Assembly (NCBI GenBank): GCA_039105265.1
Contig: JAPFFF010000354.1
Coordinates: 1 to 25,155, forward strand
From: Tritrichomonas musculus
Taxonomy: Eukaryota; Parabasalia; Tritrichomonadida; Tritrichomonadidae
Direction of reading: 5' to 3'
Length of the DNA: 25,155 bases
The notes under the pieces were generated by a model that made no database searches, was not told the DNA's origin, and saw nothing but the letters and a program-made list of their open reading frames with translations. Positions 25,155 to 25,155 of this stretch are shown here, in pieces; position 1 is the first letter of the stretch; each line of letters begins with the position of its first letter. Made by a program: the position numbers and the translations under genes.

Positions 25155-25155
25155 T

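Larger units (their letters stand above)
20869..25155 (-). mobile_element. E4: 3' part of a mosaic LINE copy, cut by the window edge
   Basis: From 20869 to about 24640 it is nearly identical to E3. From about 24640 to the right edge it is only about 70-75% identical by eye, although the encoded residues stay alignable. The sharp change of identity marks a chimera of two element lineages. The 3' UTR is 105 bp, slightly shorter than in E2 and E3. Confidence 0.8.

Noticed and set aside
1-25155. LTR retrotransposon or endogenous virus
   Set aside because: The repeated 14-mer and short units are not long terminal repeats of the ORFs. The protein has zinc fingers, CCHC and an RLE, with no protease, RNase H or integrase seen.

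Overview
This 25,155-bp window is eukaryotic. It is built entirely from one family of non-LTR retrotransposon (LINE) and a set of short satellite-like units, all on the minus strand and joined head to tail. I see no host gene, rRNA, tRNA, LTR or CRISPR array. The large ORFs carry three C2H2 zinc fingers, a reverse transcriptase (RT) with a YADD catalytic box, a CCHC knuckle and an RPD...E restriction-like endonuclease (RLE). That order is typical of R2-group, often site-specific, LINEs. The host cannot be named from the sequence; an animal or protist with AT-rich spacer DNA fits.

Layout in + coordinates (each element's 5' end lies at its higher coordinate): element E1, 5' part only (1-1359); short unit A1 (1360-2442); short units B1 (2443-3315) and B1' (3316-4176); complete element E2 (4177-10911); short units A2 (10912-11994) and A3 (11995-13078); short unit B2 (13079-13954); complete element E3 (13955-20868); element E4, 3' part only (20869-25155). 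Read 5'->3' on the minus strand the order is E4-E3-B2-A3-A2-E2-B1'-B1-A1-E1.

All nine junctions share one compact signal on the minus strand: AATAAA about 10 bp before the 3' end of the upstream unit, then the invariant 14-mer CCACACGGGAGGAG, one purine, and 8-10 T. In the long elements this is followed by AG and, 9 nt later, the ORF start. One roughly 50-bp stretch may therefore act as the 3' end signal of one unit, the insertion target or start site of the next, and possibly a splice acceptor.

Each long element encodes a disordered, Ser/Asn-rich N-terminal region, then 9-12 copies of an 18-residue repeat encoded by a 54-bp minisatellite, then the zinc finger-RT-RLE part. In both complete elements an unrelated indel inside the minisatellite separates the N-terminal frame from the RT frame. 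The short A and B units (0.86-1.08 kb) have no convincing protein but share the element-type ends, a conserved 26-mer, hairpin-rich 3' halves and an inverted repeat that frames a length-variable core. They look like non-autonomous partners moved by the element's RT/RLE, or a satellite co-evolving with it. E4 is a mosaic of two element lineages. The arrangement recalls telomeric or tandem site-specific LINE arrays, but no telomere repeat is present to prove it.
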